Shown here in pieces: positions 19,790-32,444 of a stretch of DNA of 64,000 nucleotides. The position numbers were made by a program, and so were the translations under genes. The DNA comes from Methylobacterium sp. J-076 (GTDB taxonomy: Bacteria > Pseudomonadota > Alphaproteobacteria > Rhizobiales > Beijerinckiaceae). The notes under the pieces are model-generated. The model saw only the letters and a list, made by a program, of their open reading frames with translations. It ran no database searches and was not told the origin of the DNA. The stretch covers positions 153,024-217,023 of the forward strand of contig NZ_JAKSXW010000118.1 in the NCBI RefSeq assembly GCF_022829405.1. Reading direction: 5' to 3'. Positions within the stretch are counted from its first letter, which is position 1. The number at the start of each line of letters is the position of its first letter.

Positions 19790-20086
19790 TCAGTTGAACG
19801 CCACGCCGACCTCGCCGAGGCGCCGCCAGACCACGCGGCAGGCCCAGCGGTCGCCGCCGGGATCGAGGGAGAGGGCGAAGGTCTCGGGCACCTCGCCGGC
19901 CTCCGGCAGCAGCAGCCGCGCCCCGGCGGCGGAGATGTCCCGGACGATGCAGGGATGGCGCGTGCCCTCCCCCGCATAGACCCGCCCCGGCCTGTCGAGG
20001 GGCACCCGCCTTCCCTGTCTCTCTGGCATCTGCGTCGCTCCGCCGAAGTCGCCCCTCGCCGGAGGCCGCATCACATGAGACATCAT
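19790..20086 (-). CDS. PilZ-domain protein
   Basis: 98-residue single PilZ domain, a likely cyclic-di-GMP receptor. The Arg motif is ERQGRRVPL and the second motif DISAAGARL (the D/NxSxxG box), followed by a beta barrel ending RVVWRRLGEVGVAFN. An alternative start at 20029 (MPERQGRR) has a GGAG ribosome site 7 bp upstream and would give a 79-residue protein, so the outer start is uncertain. It may act with the GGDEF enzyme at 27049; that link is inference. Confidence 0.8.
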   Translation of the reverse strand: MMSHVMRPPARGDFGGATQMPERQGRRVPLDRPGRVYAGEGTRHPCIVRDISAAGARLLLPEAGEVPETFALSLDPGGDRWACRVVWRRLGEVGVAFN

Positions 20087-20173
20087 GCGGGCGGCGGTCC
20101 TTAAAGGTGTCTCCGGGGAATACCGGGATCCACAATCGGTTCGCGAATCCCGGTGCTGAGTTTCTACTTTGGC

Positions 20174-20350
20174 TTACTGTATGGTGTGCGCCGGATCGGA
20201 TTGTTGCGCTTCGTCGTAAGCCTGCATCCAGGCGGCGTAATCCTCGCTGCCCTCCTGATAAGGGCATTCGCTCTTCGGCTTGCCGTAGAGGCGGGCGTTG
20301 CGGCCCTGGATGAAGGGGCTGTCGCTGGCGGTGGCCTGCTCGTTGGGCAT
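20174..20350 (-). CDS. Ribosome-modulation-factor (RMF/CrpP)-like small protein
   Basis: 58-residue ORF read directly on the minus strand (ATG 20350, TAA 20174-20176). The core FIQGRNARLYGKPKSECPY followed by EGSEDYAAWMQAYDEA matches the RMF-type pattern (G-x-x-A...G-K...CPY...GS...W...G/A-Y). RMF dimerises or hibernates 70S ribosomes in stationary phase; alphaproteobacterial RMF-fold proteins are less studied, so ribosome binding is inference. It is divergent from the membrane protein at 20428, with a 77-bp gap. Confidence 0.65.
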   Translation of the reverse strand: MPNEQATASDSPFIQGRNARLYGKPKSECPYQEGSEDYAAWMQAYDEAQQSDPAHTIQ

Positions 20351-20427
20351 GGGCTCGGGCGCCTTCTCGGATGCATGGGGGGCTTCGTTAACGGCCCTGG
20401 CCCTACCTTGGTGCCGTTCCCGTCCGC

Positions 20428-20721
20428 GTGCCCGAGTCCCGAGACGTGCGTATCCTGCGTCCTCTTGTCGGCGGCTTCGTCGTCACGCTCTCGACCGCCA
20501 TCGTGGTGTTCGTCAGCGCCGACCGCCTGTCCCATCTCGCGCCCCCCGCCCCGGTGGCGCGGGCGGTGGTCTTCGAGCCGTCGGCCACGGGCTCGATCCC
20601 CGCGCCGCAGGCCGCGCCCGCCCCGGTGATGAAGAAGGCCGCCCCGGCCATCCCGAACGGCTACGACACCGAGCGCCTGCGCGCCCTGATGCAGGGCGAC
20701 CCGATCATGCGGGGGCGGTAG
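20428..20721 (+). CDS. Small membrane-anchored protein of unknown function
   Basis: 97 residues with a GTG start. One hydrophobic segment (LVGGFVVTLSTAIVVFVSA, about residues 13-31) is followed by an Ala/Pro-rich periplasmic stretch and a conserved-looking tail (GYDTERLRALMQGDPIMRG). Topology suggests an inner-membrane anchor with a short periplasmic domain. The family is not recognised. Its stop codon lies inside a long hairpin, and it is convergent with ntrC. Confidence 0.55.
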   Translation: MPESRDVRILRPLVGGFVVTLSTAIVVFVSADRLSHLAPPAPVARAVVFEPSATGSIPAPQAAPAPVMKKAAPAIPNGYDTERLRALMQGDPIMRGR

Positions 20722-20769
20722 GCGGGGCGCGCCCCCGCCTACCGCCCCCTCCCCCGCAGAGGGGGAGGG
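20711..20769. terminator. Two consecutive hairpins between convergent genes
   Basis: The first hairpin is a near-perfect ~20-bp inverted repeat (GGGGGCGGTAGGCGGGG against its complement, 20711-20749) that includes the stop of the upstream gene. The second is a perfect 9-bp stem CCCTCCCCC/GGGGGAGGG with a GCAGA loop (20747-20769), belonging to repeat family B. Together they separate the plus-strand gene from the ntrC stop at 20779. Confidence 0.6.
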
Positions 20770-20778
20770 AGAAGGCGG

Positions 20779-22248
<1,470 letters not shown>

Positions 22249-22282
22249 GACTCTTACTCGAAACCTCCGGCAGGCATCCCGG

Positions 22283-23416
22283 TCATGGCTCGACCGTCGG
22301 CTCGCGCCCGTCGCGTGCGCTCGACATCGGAAGGAGAATGCGGAACGTCGTCCGGCGTGGGGCGGGATCGCACTCGACGATCCCTCCATGGTCGCCGACG
22401 ATCTTGGCGACCAAAGCAAGACCGAGGCCGGAACCTTGGGCTTTGGTCGTCACGAACGGATCGAACATGTCGCTCAGCATCTCCGCGGAGATGCCGGGAC
22501 CGTTGTCGCGGATCGCGACCTCGATGGGCAGGCTCACCCGTTCCCGGGAGCCCGGAATCTGCAGCCGCAGGCCGGTGCGGAAGGCGGTGGCGAGGGTGAT
22601 CTCGCCCTCCACCGCGTCCGGGCCGATGGCCTCGGCGGCGTTCTTCACGAGGTTCAGGATCACCTGGATCAGCTGGTCCCGGTTGCCCAGCACCGGCGGC
22701 AGCGAGGGATCGTAGGTCTCGATGAAGCGGATGTGCCGGGCGAAGCCCGACTGCGCCGAGCGCTTCACCTGATCGAGCACCCCGTGGACGTTCACCGGGC
22801 CGCGCTCGGCCGGGCGCTCGTCCCCGAACAACTCCATCCGCTCGACGATGCGCACGATCCGGTCCGACTCGTCGCAGATCAGGCGGGTGAGCAGCCGGTC
22901 CTCCTCGGCCCCGGTGCTCTCCAGGAGCTGCGCCGCCCCGCGGATGCCGGCCAGCGGGTTCTTGATCTCGTGGGCCAGCATCGCCCCCAGCGCCACCATC
23001 GACCGGGCGGCGCCCCGGTGGGTGAGCTGGCGGTTCATCTTGTCGGCGATGGTGCGCTCCTGCAGCATCATCACCACGGCATCGCCCTCGTCCAGGGGCG
23101 TGGCGAACACATCGACGCTGCGCTCGGTGCCGAGCCTCGGTTGGGTGAGGTCGACCCGGTACTCGCTGACGCTCGCCCGGCGGCGCCGCACCTCGGCCAC
23201 CAGGGCGATGATCGGCGAGGCGAAGGGGATGATGTCGCGCAGGCGCCGCCGCTGCATCAGCCGCGCCGAGTACTCGAAGAACGCCTCCGCCGCGTGGTTG
23301 CACTGGAGGATGCGCTCGTCGCCGCCGATGGTGAGTACCGGCAGCGGCAGGGCGTTTAGCACCGCGTCGCTGCCCGAGAGCTTGAAGCCGGAGGGGGGAA
23401 GGTCTTCGCCCGTCAC
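22283..23416 (-). CDS. ntrB: Nitrogen sensor histidine kinase NtrB
   Basis: 377-residue soluble kinase. N-terminal PAS domain (about 15-125), HisKA with His149 in [13 protein letters not shown], and an HATPase domain with [14 protein letters not shown] and GSGLGLALV. In this family PII proteins control kinase and phosphatase activities toward NtrC. The GTG start at 23416 overlaps the dusB stop (GTGA), the classic coupled arrangement. A gap of 34 bp separates it from ntrC. Confidence 0.95.
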   Translation of the reverse strand: MTGEDLPPSGFKLSGSDAVLNALPLPVLTIGGDERILQCNHAAEAFFEYSARLMQRRRLRDIIPFASPIIALVAEVRRRRASVSEYRVDLTQPRLGTERSVDVFATPLDEGDAVVMMLQERTIADKMNRQLTHRGAARSMVALGAMLAHEIKNPLAGIRGAAQLLESTGAEEDRLLTRLICDESDRIVRIVERMELFGDERPAERGPVNVHGVLDQVKRSAQSGFARHIRFIETYDPSLPPVLGNRDQLIQVILNLVKNAAEAIGPDAVEGEITLATAFRTGLRLQIPGSRERVSLPIEVAIRDNGPGISAEMLSDMFDPFVTTKAQGSGLGLALVAKIVGDHGGIVECDPAPRRTTFRILLPMSSARDGREPTVEP

Positions 23417-24426
23417 GCCGCCACCCTCATCTCTGGTTCCGGCCCCGCGAAGGCGCGGGCCAGGAGGGTGAGCGCCGCGTGCGGGTCGGTGGTGGTCAGG
23501 AGCGCCCCCCGCTCCGCCGCGCTCAGTGCGCCGCCGGTCTCGGCGTAGGCGGCGAGGTGCTTGCGCGCGTGGCGCACGCCCATCGCCTGCCCGTAGAGGG
23601 CCAGGAGCCCGGCATAGTGCTCGGCCGCCAGCGCGGCCTGCGCCTCGCGGGTCGGCGCCGCGACCTCGCGCCCGGCGAGGCCCGCCGCCACCTGCCCCAC
23701 GAGCCAGGGCCGCCCCGTGGCCGCCCGGCCGATCATCACCCCGGCGGCGCCGGAGGCGGCGAGGCAGGCGCGGGCCGCGGCGAGGTCCGTCACGTCGCCG
23801 TTGGCGATGACCGGGATCGCCACCGCCTCGACCACGGCGCGGATCGCCGGCCAGTCGGCCCGGCCCTTGTAGAATTGCTGCCGGGTGCGGCCGTGGACCG
23901 TCACGGCGTTCAGCCCCAGCCGCTCGGCCCGGGCGGCGAGGTCGGCGGCGTTGCGGCTCGCATCGTCCCAGCCGAGGCGCATCTTCACCGTGACCGGGAT
24001 CGCCACCGCCCCGCGGACGGCGGCGAGCAGCCGCTCCGCGTGGTCGAGGTCGCGCATCAGCGCCGAGCCGGAGGCGATGCCGGTCACGATCTTGGCCGGG
24101 CAGCCCATGTTCACGTCGATCGCGTCGGCGCCCTGGGCCTCGGCGAGGCGGGCGGCCTCGGCCAGGGGCGCGGCCTCGCAGCCGGCGAGCTGGACGATGT
24201 GCGGGGCGATGCCCGCCCCCTCGGCCCGCAGGGTCGCCTCCGCCGCGCCGCGGGCGAGTTCCCGCGCCGCCACCATCTCGGACACGACGGCATCCGCCCC
24301 GCAGCGCAGGGCGATGCGGCGCATGTGCAGGTCCGTCACGCCGGAGAGCGGTGCCAGAAGGCACAGCGGCGGATCTCCGGCCGAACGTCCTCGGCGCAGG
24401 GCGCCCAAATAATGGTCAGTCGTCAT
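23413..24426 (-). CDS. dusB: tRNA-dihydrouridine synthase DusB (NifR3)
   Basis: 337-residue FMN-dependent TIM-barrel enzyme that reduces uridines in the tRNA D-loop. Motifs are [10 protein letters not shown], the catalytic Cys109 in [33 protein letters not shown] and VIANGDV. ATG 24426 is preferred to the upstream TTG at 24438. It is first in the ntr operon, where it was originally called nifR3. The divergent neighbour is ispDF. Confidence 0.95.
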   Translation of the reverse strand: MTTDHYLGALRRGRSAGDPPLCLLAPLSGVTDLHMRRIALRCGADAVVSEMVAARELARGAAEATLRAEGAGIAPHIVQLAGCEAAPLAEAARLAEAQGADAIDVNMGCPAKIVTGIASGSALMRDLDHAERLLAAVRGAVAIPVTVKMRLGWDDASRNAADLAARAERLGLNAVTVHGRTRQQFYKGRADWPAIRAVVEAVAIPVIANGDVTDLAAARACLAASGAAGVMIGRAATGRPWLVGQVAAGLAGREVAAPTREAQAALAAEHYAGLLALYGQAMGVRHARKHLAAYAETGGALSAAERGALLTTTDPHAALTLLARAFAGPEPEMRVAA

Positions 24427-24583
24427 TCTGCCCAACAATGAGGCAAAGCCCGCCGGGAAGCAAGCGGGGCGTCGCGTTGATTTTGCCCCCTCCCCCGCTT
24501 AAACGACGGGCAGGTTTCACAGGTATGGCGCCGGCCGCGCGGCAGGCCTGCCGCCGCCGCCCCCAGCCGGAACGCCCGCTCCC

Positions 24584-25852
24584 ATGTCCGCCGCCCCGTC
24601 GCCTGCCGCCCCTGCCGTGAGTGAGAGCGTCGCCGCCATCGTCGTGGCGGCCGGGCGCGGCATCCGCGTCGGCGGCGGGGTGCCCAAGCAGTACCGCCGG
24701 GTGGCGGGGCAGGCGGTGCTGACCCGGACGCTGGCGGCGCTGGGGTCGCACCCCGGCCTCGGCCTGATCCAGCCGGTCATCGCCGCCGACGCCGCCGATT
24801 TCTTCCGGCAATGCCTGGCCGACCTCGACCCCGCGATCCGCGCCAGGATCGCCGCCCCGGTCGAGGGCGGGGCCACCCGCCAGATGTCCGTGCGGGCGGG
24901 GCTGGAGGCGCTCACGGCCTCCGGCGCCCCGGGGATCGTGCTCGTCCACGATGCGGCCCGGCCGTTCATCCGGCCGGAGCTGATCGACCGGGCGATCCGG
25001 GCCGGGCGCGTCTACGGCGCCGCCGTGCCGGGGGTGCCGGTGACGGACACGGTCAAGCGCGTCGAGGAGATCGAGCCCGGCATCGGGCGTGTCACCGAGA
25101 CCCCGCCGCGGGAGAGCCTGCGCGCGGTGCAGACGCCCCAGGCCTTCGCCTTCGCCCCCCTCCTCGCCGCCCACCGGGACGCCGCGGCCCAGGGCCTGCA
25201 CGCCTTCACCGACGACGGGGCGCTGGCCGAATGGGCCGGGCTGCCGGTGGTGGTGTTCGCGGGGGACATCGAGAACCGCAAGATCACCCAGGCCTCGGAC
25301 CTGATCGAGGCCGACCGGGCCTTCTCACCCGACTCCGCCGGAGCGCCAGCGATGACCCAGTATGTGACCCGCCTCGGCACGGGCTTCGACGTGCACGCCT
25401 TCACCGAGGGCGACCATGTGTGGCTCGGCGGCATCCGCATCCCGGCGGACCGGGGCGTGCTCGCCCATTCCGACGGGGATGTGGCCCTGCACGCCCTGAC
25501 CGACGCCCTGCTCGGTGCCATCGCCGACGGCGACATCGGCACCCATTTCCCGCCCTCCGACGAGACGTGGCGCGGCGCCTCGTCCGACCAGTTCCTGGCC
25601 CATGCCTGCGGGCTGGTGCGGGCCCGGGGCGGCCGGATCGACCACCTCGACATCACCGTCCTGGCGGAGGCGCCCCGCATCGGCCAGCACCGGGAGGCGA
25701 TCCGCGCCCGGATCGCGGAGATCGCGGGGGTGCCGCTCACCGCGGTCTCGATCAAGGCGACGACGACGGAGAAGCTCGGCTTCGTCGGCCGCGCCGAGGG
25801 GCTGGCCGCCCAGGCGGCCGCGACGGTGCGGCTGCCCGACGAGGCCGCCTGA
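24584..25852 (+). CDS. ispDF: Bifunctional IspD/IspF, MEP isoprenoid pathway
   Basis: 422 residues. The N-terminal cytidylyltransferase (IspD, about 15-250) has [20 protein letters not shown] and [11 protein letters not shown] short linker leads to 2-C-methyl-D-erythritol 2,4-cyclodiphosphate synthase (IspF, from about 256), with metal ligands Asp268 and His270 (GTGFDVHAF) and His302, plus AHSDGDV and [11 protein letters not shown]. The fusion is common in alphaproteobacteria and catalyses two non-consecutive steps. Products feed carotenoids, hopanoids, quinones and the bacteriochlorophyll tail. It is divergent from dusB. Confidence 0.96.
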   Translation: MSAAPSPAAPAVSESVAAIVVAAGRGIRVGGGVPKQYRRVAGQAVLTRTLAALGSHPGLGLIQPVIAADAADFFRQCLADLDPAIRARIAAPVEGGATRQMSVRAGLEALTASGAPGIVLVHDAARPFIRPELIDRAIRAGRVYGAAVPGVPVTDTVKRVEEIEPGIGRVTETPPRESLRAVQTPQAFAFAPLLAAHRDAAAQGLHAFTDDGALAEWAGLPVVVFAGDIENRKITQASDLIEADRAFSPDSAGAPAMTQYVTRLGTGFDVHAFTEGDHVWLGGIRIPADRGVLAHSDGDVALHALTDALLGAIADGDIGTHFPPSDETWRGASSDQFLAHACGLVRARGGRIDHLDITVLAEAPRIGQHREAIRARIAEIAGVPLTAVSIKATTTEKLGFVGRAEGLAAQAAATVRLPDEAA

Positions 25853-25949
25853 CCGGCTTCGCCGGCGGAAGTGCGGCGACCCCGGGGCCACGACACGGTC
25901 TCGGACGTTCCGCGGCCCCGGGTCGCTCCGCTCACGGTGACGGTGACGT

Positions 25950-26339
25950 TCAGACCAGCAGCAGCACCGCCGCCACGAGCACCGTGCCGAAGGTCAGCAG
26001 GATGCCGCCGCCCCGGCAGGCGAACTGACGCGGGGAGTTCGCGGGCGCGAACATGCCCACGGGGTGGAGGATGCGGCCGACCAGCAGGGCGATGAGGAGC
26101 GCCTGCACGGTGCCGTGCCCCGCGCCGCGCCCCTCGAGCAGGGCGATCAGGATCAGCGCGATCGGCACGTACTCGCCGAAATTCGCTTGGCTGCGGATGC
26201 GCTTCTGCAGGTCCGCATCGCCGCCGTCGCCGTGCAGGACGTTGCCGGAGAGGCGCCCCGCCATGACCCAGCCCGAAAGGCCGAGGTAGAACAGCGCGAG
26301 CAGCGCCGCGTAATAGGCCGTGGTGGCTGGAAAGATCAT
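25950..26339 (-). CDS. MAPEG-family membrane protein
   Basis: 129 residues with four predicted helices. The MAPEG pattern is visible as [19 protein letters not shown] followed by [15 protein letters not shown]. Members bind glutathione or related thiols in the membrane; the bacterial substrate is unknown. The start at 26339 places the first helix at the N-terminus; an upstream ATG at 26372 adds only polar residues. It is divergent from the amidase at 26436. Confidence 0.85.
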   Translation of the reverse strand: MIFPATTAYYAALLALFYLGLSGWVMAGRLSGNVLHGDGGDADLQKRIRSQANFGEYVPIALILIALLEGRGAGHGTVQALLIALLVGRILHPVGMFAPANSPRQFACRGGGILLTFGTVLVAAVLLLV

Positions 26340-26435
26340 GGGCCCGTCGTCTCCTCGATTGAGCCGCCCCATCCGGTGGGGCTACAGTTCACGCCTCAGC
26401 GACATAGGGCGCTCGCGGCTCCGGAAAGTCCTTCG

Positions 26436-26936
26436 ATGATCGACGATCCCGAACTCCTCGGCCGGGCCGAGGCCCTGGTCGCCGCCTACGCCGCCGCCGG
26501 GCGGACGCTCGCCACCGCGGAATCCTGCACCGGCGGGCTGGTGGCGGCGCTGCTCACCGCGGTGCCCGGGTCCTCCGCCGCCGTGGAGCGGGGCTACGTC
26601 ACCTACTCGAACGCCGCCAAGGCCGAGGCGATCGGCGTCGATCCGGCCCTCATCGCGGCCCGCGGCGCGGTGAGCGAGCCCGTCGCCCGGGCCATGGCCG
26701 AGGGCGCCCGCGCCGCCTCCCGGGCCGACGTCGCCGTGGCCATCACCGGCATCGCCGGGCCCGGCGGCGGCAGCGCGGAGAAACCCGTGGGGCTCGTCCA
26801 CCTCGCCGTCGCGGGGCCGGGCGGCACGCGGCACCTGGAGCGCCGCTACGGGGATCCCGGCCGGGCCGCCATCCGCAGGGCGGCCGTGGCCGACGCCCTC
26901 GGCCTCCTCGCCGAGGCGCTGGCCGCGGCCCCGTAG
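26436..26936 (+). CDS. pncC: Nicotinamide-nucleotide amidase (CinA C-terminal domain type)
   Basis: 166-residue stand-alone CinA C-terminal domain. It has [32 protein letters not shown] and [20 protein letters not shown], the catalytic core of NMN deamidase. It converts nicotinamide mononucleotide to nicotinate mononucleotide in pyridine-nucleotide salvage. No N-terminal COG1058 domain is present, as in PncC rather than full CinA. The first Met after the divergent MAPEG gene was chosen as the start. Confidence 0.88.
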   Translation: MIDDPELLGRAEALVAAYAAAGRTLATAESCTGGLVAALLTAVPGSSAAVERGYVTYSNAAKAEAIGVDPALIAARGAVSEPVARAMAEGARAASRADVAVAITGIAGPGGGSAEKPVGLVHLAVAGPGGTRHLERRYGDPGRAAIRRAAVADALGLLAEALAAAP

Positions 26937-27048
26937 AGCGTCCGTCATCCGGCGGGCAGTTCTTCACGATGGCAAGTATGCGAATGATTTCGTAACGAAT
27001 TCTTCCATCATTCTGCCCATACTGCCACCGGATCTATCCTTGGCTCCG

Positions 27049-28212
27049 ATGCAGATCGATCTCCATACTCTCTACTTCCTCACCGTCGGCACGCTGGTCG
27101 TCGCCGCAGCGATGCTGCTGTGGGAGCGCTCGGCCAACCCGTTCCGCGCCCGGGAGCTCGGCCTCTGGGCCGGGGGCGCCGGCCTGTTCGTCGGGGGCTG
27201 CCTCGCGGCGATGAACCGCACGAGCTTCCCGGGTATCCTCGGCCCGGCGGCGGCCAACCTGTCGTTCGTCGCCGGCTACCTGCTCTGGCTGCACGGCGCC
27301 CGCCTGCTCGACGGGCCGGCCGGCGGTGCGCGCTGGTATGCCGCCGCCCTCGGCGGTCTCGCCTTGCTCTGGGCCCTGGCCGGAACCCATTTCCCGCAGG
27401 CGATCTGGAACCACGTCGCCTCCCTGCCGGTGGCGGTGGCCACCGGCCTGACCGCCCTGGCGATCCTGCGCTGCCGGGCGATGCGGGGCCTGCGCTCCCG
27501 GCCCCTGGCGGTGGCGATCCCGCTCGGGCACGCCGGGTTCTACCTCGCCCGCGCCGTCGTCGTGCCGCCGCTCGCCGCCGCCTATGGCGCGGACGTCGTG
27601 TCGGCCGTGGCCAAGGCGACCATGTACGAGGCGGTGCTCTATTCGGTGGCGATGCCGATGGCCTTCGTGGCCCTGATCCGCGAGGAGGCGCAGGACCGCC
27701 TCCGCGACGCGGCGCGGACGGACTACCTCACCGGCCTGTCGAACCGTCACGGCTTCTTCGAGCAGGGGGACCGGATGCTCGCCGAGCGCGCGGCAGATGC
27801 GCCGGTCTCGCTCCTGGCCTTCGACCTCGACCACTTCAAGACGATCAACGACCGCTACGGCCACGCGGCGGGCGATGCGGTGATCCGCCTGTTCGCCATC
27901 GTGGCCCGGGAGCTGACCCGCGATGCCGACGACCCGGAGGCGATCGTCGCCCGGCTCGGCGGCGAGGAATTCGCCGCGCTCCTGCCCGGACGCGGCCTCG
28001 CGGAGGCCCGGCGGATCGGCGAGGAGGTGGCCCTGCGCTTCGCGGAGGCCTCGACCCAGGGCATCCGGGCGACGGTGAGCATCGGGCTCGCGGAGGCGAG
28101 GCCCGGGCGCGGCGACCTCGTCCAGCTCCTCGACCACGCGGACCGCGCCCTCTACCGGGCCAAGGCCCTCGGGCGGAACCGGATCGAGGTGGCGGGGCCG
28201 GCGGCGGCGTGA
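27049..28212 (+). CDS. Membrane diguanylate cyclase (GGDEF)
   Basis: 387 residues. About six predicted helices (residues 5-205) form the sensor half, followed by a C-terminal GGDEF domain (about 220-380) with DYLTGLSNRHGF, FDLDHFKTINDRYGH and the active site RLGGEEF. The RxxD inhibitory I-site normally five residues upstream of the GGEEF loop is absent (the sequence is DPEAIVA), so product inhibition may be lost. The ATG at 27049 is preferred to a TTG nine bases upstream. It is convergent with the RatA-like gene (4-bp gap). The ~110-bp region upstream is comparatively AT-rich. Confidence 0.92.
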   Translation: MQIDLHTLYFLTVGTLVVAAAMLLWERSANPFRARELGLWAGGAGLFVGGCLAAMNRTSFPGILGPAAANLSFVAGYLLWLHGARLLDGPAGGARWYAAALGGLALLWALAGTHFPQAIWNHVASLPVAVATGLTALAILRCRAMRGLRSRPLAVAIPLGHAGFYLARAVVVPPLAAAYGADVVSAVAKATMYEAVLYSVAMPMAFVALIREEAQDRLRDAARTDYLTGLSNRHGFFEQGDRMLAERAADAPVSLLAFDLDHFKTINDRYGHAAGDAVIRLFAIVARELTRDADDPEAIVARLGGEEFAALLPGRGLAEARRIGEEVALRFAEASTQGIRATVSIGLAEARPGRGDLVQLLDHADRALYRAKALGRNRIEVAGPAAA

Positions 28213-28216
28213 GCCC

Positions 28217-28672
28217 TCAGGCGACCCCGTAGATCCGCGCGGCCCGGCTCTCGAAGGCGTCGGTGAACTTGCGGAAGGCCCGGTCGAACATCGTGCCCAT
28301 GAGCAGGCCGAGGGTGCGGCTCTTGAACTCGTAGGTGATGAAGAAGTCGACGTCGCAGGTGCCGGGCTCGGCGTCCTTGAACAGCCACCGGTTCTCGAGG
28401 TGCCGGAACGGCCCGTCGATATACTCGGCCACGATCTTGTGGCCCGCGGGCTCGAGGCTGACGCGGGTGGTGAAGCGCTCGCGGATCGCCTTGTAGCCGA
28501 CCCCCATCTCCGCGATCAGCACCTGGCCGCCCTCGGGCATGTCCTGTCGGCGGATCACCCGCAGGGATTCGCAGAGCGGCAGGAACTCTGGATATTGTTC
28601 GATGTCGGCGACGAGGTCGTACATCTGCTGGGCAGTGTGCCGCACCCGGCGCGTGACCCGGAAGGAGGGCAT
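28217..28672 (-). CDS. RatA/Coq10-family START-domain protein
   Basis: 151 residues. The SRPBCC/START fold has MYDLVADIEQYPEFLPLCES near the N-terminus and FEFKSRTLGLLMGTMFDRAF-like sequence at the end, the Coq10/RatA signature. In mitochondria Coq10 binds ubiquinone and supports respiration; in E. coli RatA was proposed to affect ribosome assembly. The ubiquinone role is more likely here, as inference. It lies 15 bp downstream of lipA on the same strand and is probably co-transcribed with it, a common alphaproteobacterial pairing. Confidence 0.88.
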   Translation of the reverse strand: MPSFRVTRRVRHTAQQMYDLVADIEQYPEFLPLCESLRVIRRQDMPEGGQVLIAEMGVGYKAIRERFTTRVSLEPAGHKIVAEYIDGPFRHLENRWLFKDAEPGTCDVDFFITYEFKSRTLGLLMGTMFDRAFRKFTDAFESRAARIYGVA

Positions 28673-28687
28673 TCCGAACGGACTTTC

Positions 28688-29665
28688 TCAGGCCGAGAGC
28701 GCGGGGGAGAGCTTGGCGAGCCGGGCCGCCTGCAGCTTGGCGAAATCCTCGCCGGCATGGTGCGACGAGCGGGTCAGCGGCGTGGCCGAGACCAGCAGGA
28801 AGCCCTTCGCGTAGGCGGTGGTCTCGTAGCCCTTGAACTCGTCCGGCGGGACGAAGCGCATCACCGCGTGGTGCTTCTTCGAGGGCTGGAGGTACTGGCC
28901 GATGGTGAGGAAGTCGACATCGGCCGAGCGCAGGTCGTCCATCAGCTGGAGCACCTCGTTCCGCTCCTCCCCGAGGCCGACCATGATGCCGGACTTGGTG
29001 AAGATCGCCGGGTCCAGCTCCTTCACCCGCTGCAGCAGGCGCACCGAGTGGAAGTAGCGGGCGCCGGGGCGCACGGTGAGGTACTTGGCGGGGACGGTTT
29101 CGAGGTTGTGGTTGAACACGTCGGGCCGGGCCGCCACCACGGTCTCCAGGGCGCCGTCCTTGCGTAGGAAATCGGGGGTGAGGATCTCGACGGTGGTGCC
29201 GGGGCTCGCCCTGCGGATCGCCGCGATGGTGCGGGCGAAATGCTCCGCGCCGCCATCCTTCAGGTCGTCCCGGTCCACGGAGGTGATGACGACGTGGTGC
29301 AGGCCGAGCTTGGCGACCGAATCGCCGATCTTCTCCGGCTCGGCGACGTCCAGGCCCTCGGGCAGGCCGGTGCGCACGTTGCAGAAGGCGCAGGCCCGGG
29401 TGCAGGTGTCGCCCATGATCATGAAGGTGGCGTGGCGCTTCTCCCAGCACTCGCCGATGTTGGGGCAGCCCGCCTCCTCGCAGACGGTGACGAGGCCGTG
29501 CTCACGCACGATCGCCCGCGTCTCGCCCCAGGCCTTGGAGCCCGGCGCCTTCACGCGGATCCAGTCGGGCTTCTTCAGCGCCACCTGCTGGTCGGGCCGG
29601 TGGGCCTTCTCGGGGTGGCGCGGCGGCCGCGGATCGTTCTTGAGGATGTCGAGGACGACGGCCAT
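28688..29665 (-). CDS. lipA: Lipoyl synthase
   Basis: 325-residue radical-SAM enzyme inserting two sulfurs into octanoyl groups on lipoyl domains. The auxiliary cluster cysteines are Cys62, Cys67 and Cys73 ([14 protein letters not shown]). The radical-SAM cysteines are Cys88, Cys92 and Cys95 ([10 protein letters not shown]). The C-terminal [10 protein letters not shown] carries the conserved Ser ligand. Length is standard. The downstream gene encodes the RatA/Coq10 protein. Confidence 0.97.
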   Translation of the reverse strand: MAVVLDILKNDPRPPRHPEKAHRPDQQVALKKPDWIRVKAPGSKAWGETRAIVREHGLVTVCEEAGCPNIGECWEKRHATFMIMGDTCTRACAFCNVRTGLPEGLDVAEPEKIGDSVAKLGLHHVVITSVDRDDLKDGGAEHFARTIAAIRRASPGTTVEILTPDFLRKDGALETVVAARPDVFNHNLETVPAKYLTVRPGARYFHSVRLLQRVKELDPAIFTKSGIMVGLGEERNEVLQLMDDLRSADVDFLTIGQYLQPSKKHHAVMRFVPPDEFKGYETTAYAKGFLLVSATPLTRSSHHAGEDFAKLQAARLAKLSPALSA

Positions 29666-29812
29666 GCTGAACCGGATCGCGCCGGGGCGCGGTTATCGAG
29701 GGGATGAGGCTGACTTAGGGCCTTTGAGCCTCTGCCGCAAACGGGCGCGACGCTGGGGCGCGACCTTATGCGGGCGATGTCACGGCGGGGGGCGCTATCA
29801 TGACGCCAACGC

Positions 29813-29902
29813 CGTCATGGCGAGCGGAGCGAAGCCATCCGGCAGCGCCACGTCTTGAAGCGGTCCGCTGCCCTGGGTTGCTTCGCTCCGCTCGCCATGA
29901 CG
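29813..29902. repeat. Family A palindromic repeat
   Basis: A 90-bp unit beginning CGTCATGGCGAGCGGAGCGA and ending in the imperfect complement CGCTCGCCATGACG. It fills the middle of the 311-bp gap between lipA and glpF. No gene is seen in that gap. The remaining sequence (29666-29812) holds no recognisable signal beyond the lipA promoter region. Confidence 0.8.
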
Positions 29903-29976
29903 TCGAGGGTGTCAGGGGGGCGGGCGTGACGACGTCGAGGGCGTCAGCGCGGGGTGGGACGCGCTGACGCCTCGCG

Positions 29977-30708
29977 TCACATCCCCAGCGCCCTCACGAA
30001 CAGCCCCGCCAGGATCGCGCCCAGGACCGGGCCGGCGACGGGGATGAGCGCGTAGCCCCAATCCGAGCCGCCCTTGCCGGCGATGGGGAGCACCGCGTGG
30101 GCGAGACGCGGGCCGAGGTCGCGGGCGGGGTTGATGGCGTAGCCGGTGGTGCCGCCGAGCGACAGGCCGATGCCCCAGACCAGCATCGCCACGAGGTAGG
30201 GCGCCACGCCCCGCGGGAAGCCGCCGGAGGTGCCCACCGTGCTCGTCACCAGGGCGGCGATGGTGACGACGAGGAGGAAGGTCGCCACCACCTCCGAGAT
30301 CATGTTCGCCGGGGCGTTGCGGATCGCCGGGCCGGTGCAGAACACCGCGAGCTTGAGGTCGGTCTCCGGCGTCGCGGCCCAGTGCGGCAGGTAGTGCAGC
30401 CACACCAGCGCCGCCCCGAGGAAGGCGCCCAGGAACTGCGCCGGCAGGTACACGCTAAGCTTCGAGAAGTCGCCCGTGTGGAAGGCGGCGCCGATCGTCA
30501 CCGCCGGGTTGATGTGGGCGTCGGCGCTGCCGGCGGCGTTGGCCACGAACACCCCCGCCAGGGTCGCGAAGGCCCAGCCGGCGGTGATGGCGATCCAGCC
30601 CATCCCCTCGCCCTTGGAGCGCTTCAGCAACGCCCCCGCCACCACCCCGTCGCCGAGCACGATGAGCGTCATCGTGCCCAGCATCTCACCCAGGAACGGC
30701 GATGCCAT
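29977..30708 (-). CDS. glpF: Glycerol uptake facilitator (aquaglyceroporin)
   Basis: 243-residue MIP-family channel with six helices and two half-helix NPA motifs: HINPAVTIG (Asn67) and AINPARDLGPR. The Asp after the second NPA motif (NPARD) is characteristic of glycerol facilitators rather than water-specific channels. It provides passive glycerol entry before phosphorylation by GlpK. It is last of the glp set, 144 bp from glpK, with a family A repeat in between. Confidence 0.93.
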   Translation of the reverse strand: MASPFLGEMLGTMTLIVLGDGVVAGALLKRSKGEGMGWIAITAGWAFATLAGVFVANAAGSADAHINPAVTIGAAFHTGDFSKLSVYLPAQFLGAFLGAALVWLHYLPHWAATPETDLKLAVFCTGPAIRNAPANMISEVVATFLLVVTIAALVTSTVGTSGGFPRGVAPYLVAMLVWGIGLSLGGTTGYAINPARDLGPRLAHAVLPIAGKGGSDWGYALIPVAGPVLGAILAGLFVRALGM

Positions 30709-30742
30709 GACGTGTTCTCCCTCACGGTGTTGTTTCTCTCGC

Positions 30743-30835
30743 CGTCATCGCGAGCGTAGCGAGGCGACACAGGTGCGGCGGGCCGTTTCAGGACGTCGCG
30801 CGTCCCTGGATTGCTTCGCGCTGCTCGCAATGACG
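30743..30835. repeat. Family A palindromic repeat
   Basis: A 93-bp unit, CGTCATCGCGAGCGTAGCGA to GCTCGCAATGACG. It sits between glpK and glpF, where it could act as an intra-operon stem-loop affecting read-through or mRNA stability. Confidence 0.75.
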
Positions 30836-30852
30836 GGAGCGTGGAATGACGA

Positions 30853-32358
<1,506 letters not shown>

Positions 32359-32412
32359 CGTCTCCTCCTCGGTGGTTGCCCGTCCGGTCTCAGGCCGGTT
32401 CGGGGGCGCTTG

Positions 32413-32436
32413 TCCCCTCCCCCCGTGGGGAGGGGA
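32413..32436. repeat. Family B palindrome between glpD and glpK
   Basis: Perfect 10-bp stem TCCCCTCCCC/GGGGAGGGGA with a CCGT loop. It has the same GC-rich palindrome style as at 20747 and 54286. It occupies the short glpD-glpK spacer and may modulate relative expression. Confidence 0.65.
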
Positions 32437-32444
32437 GGAAATCA

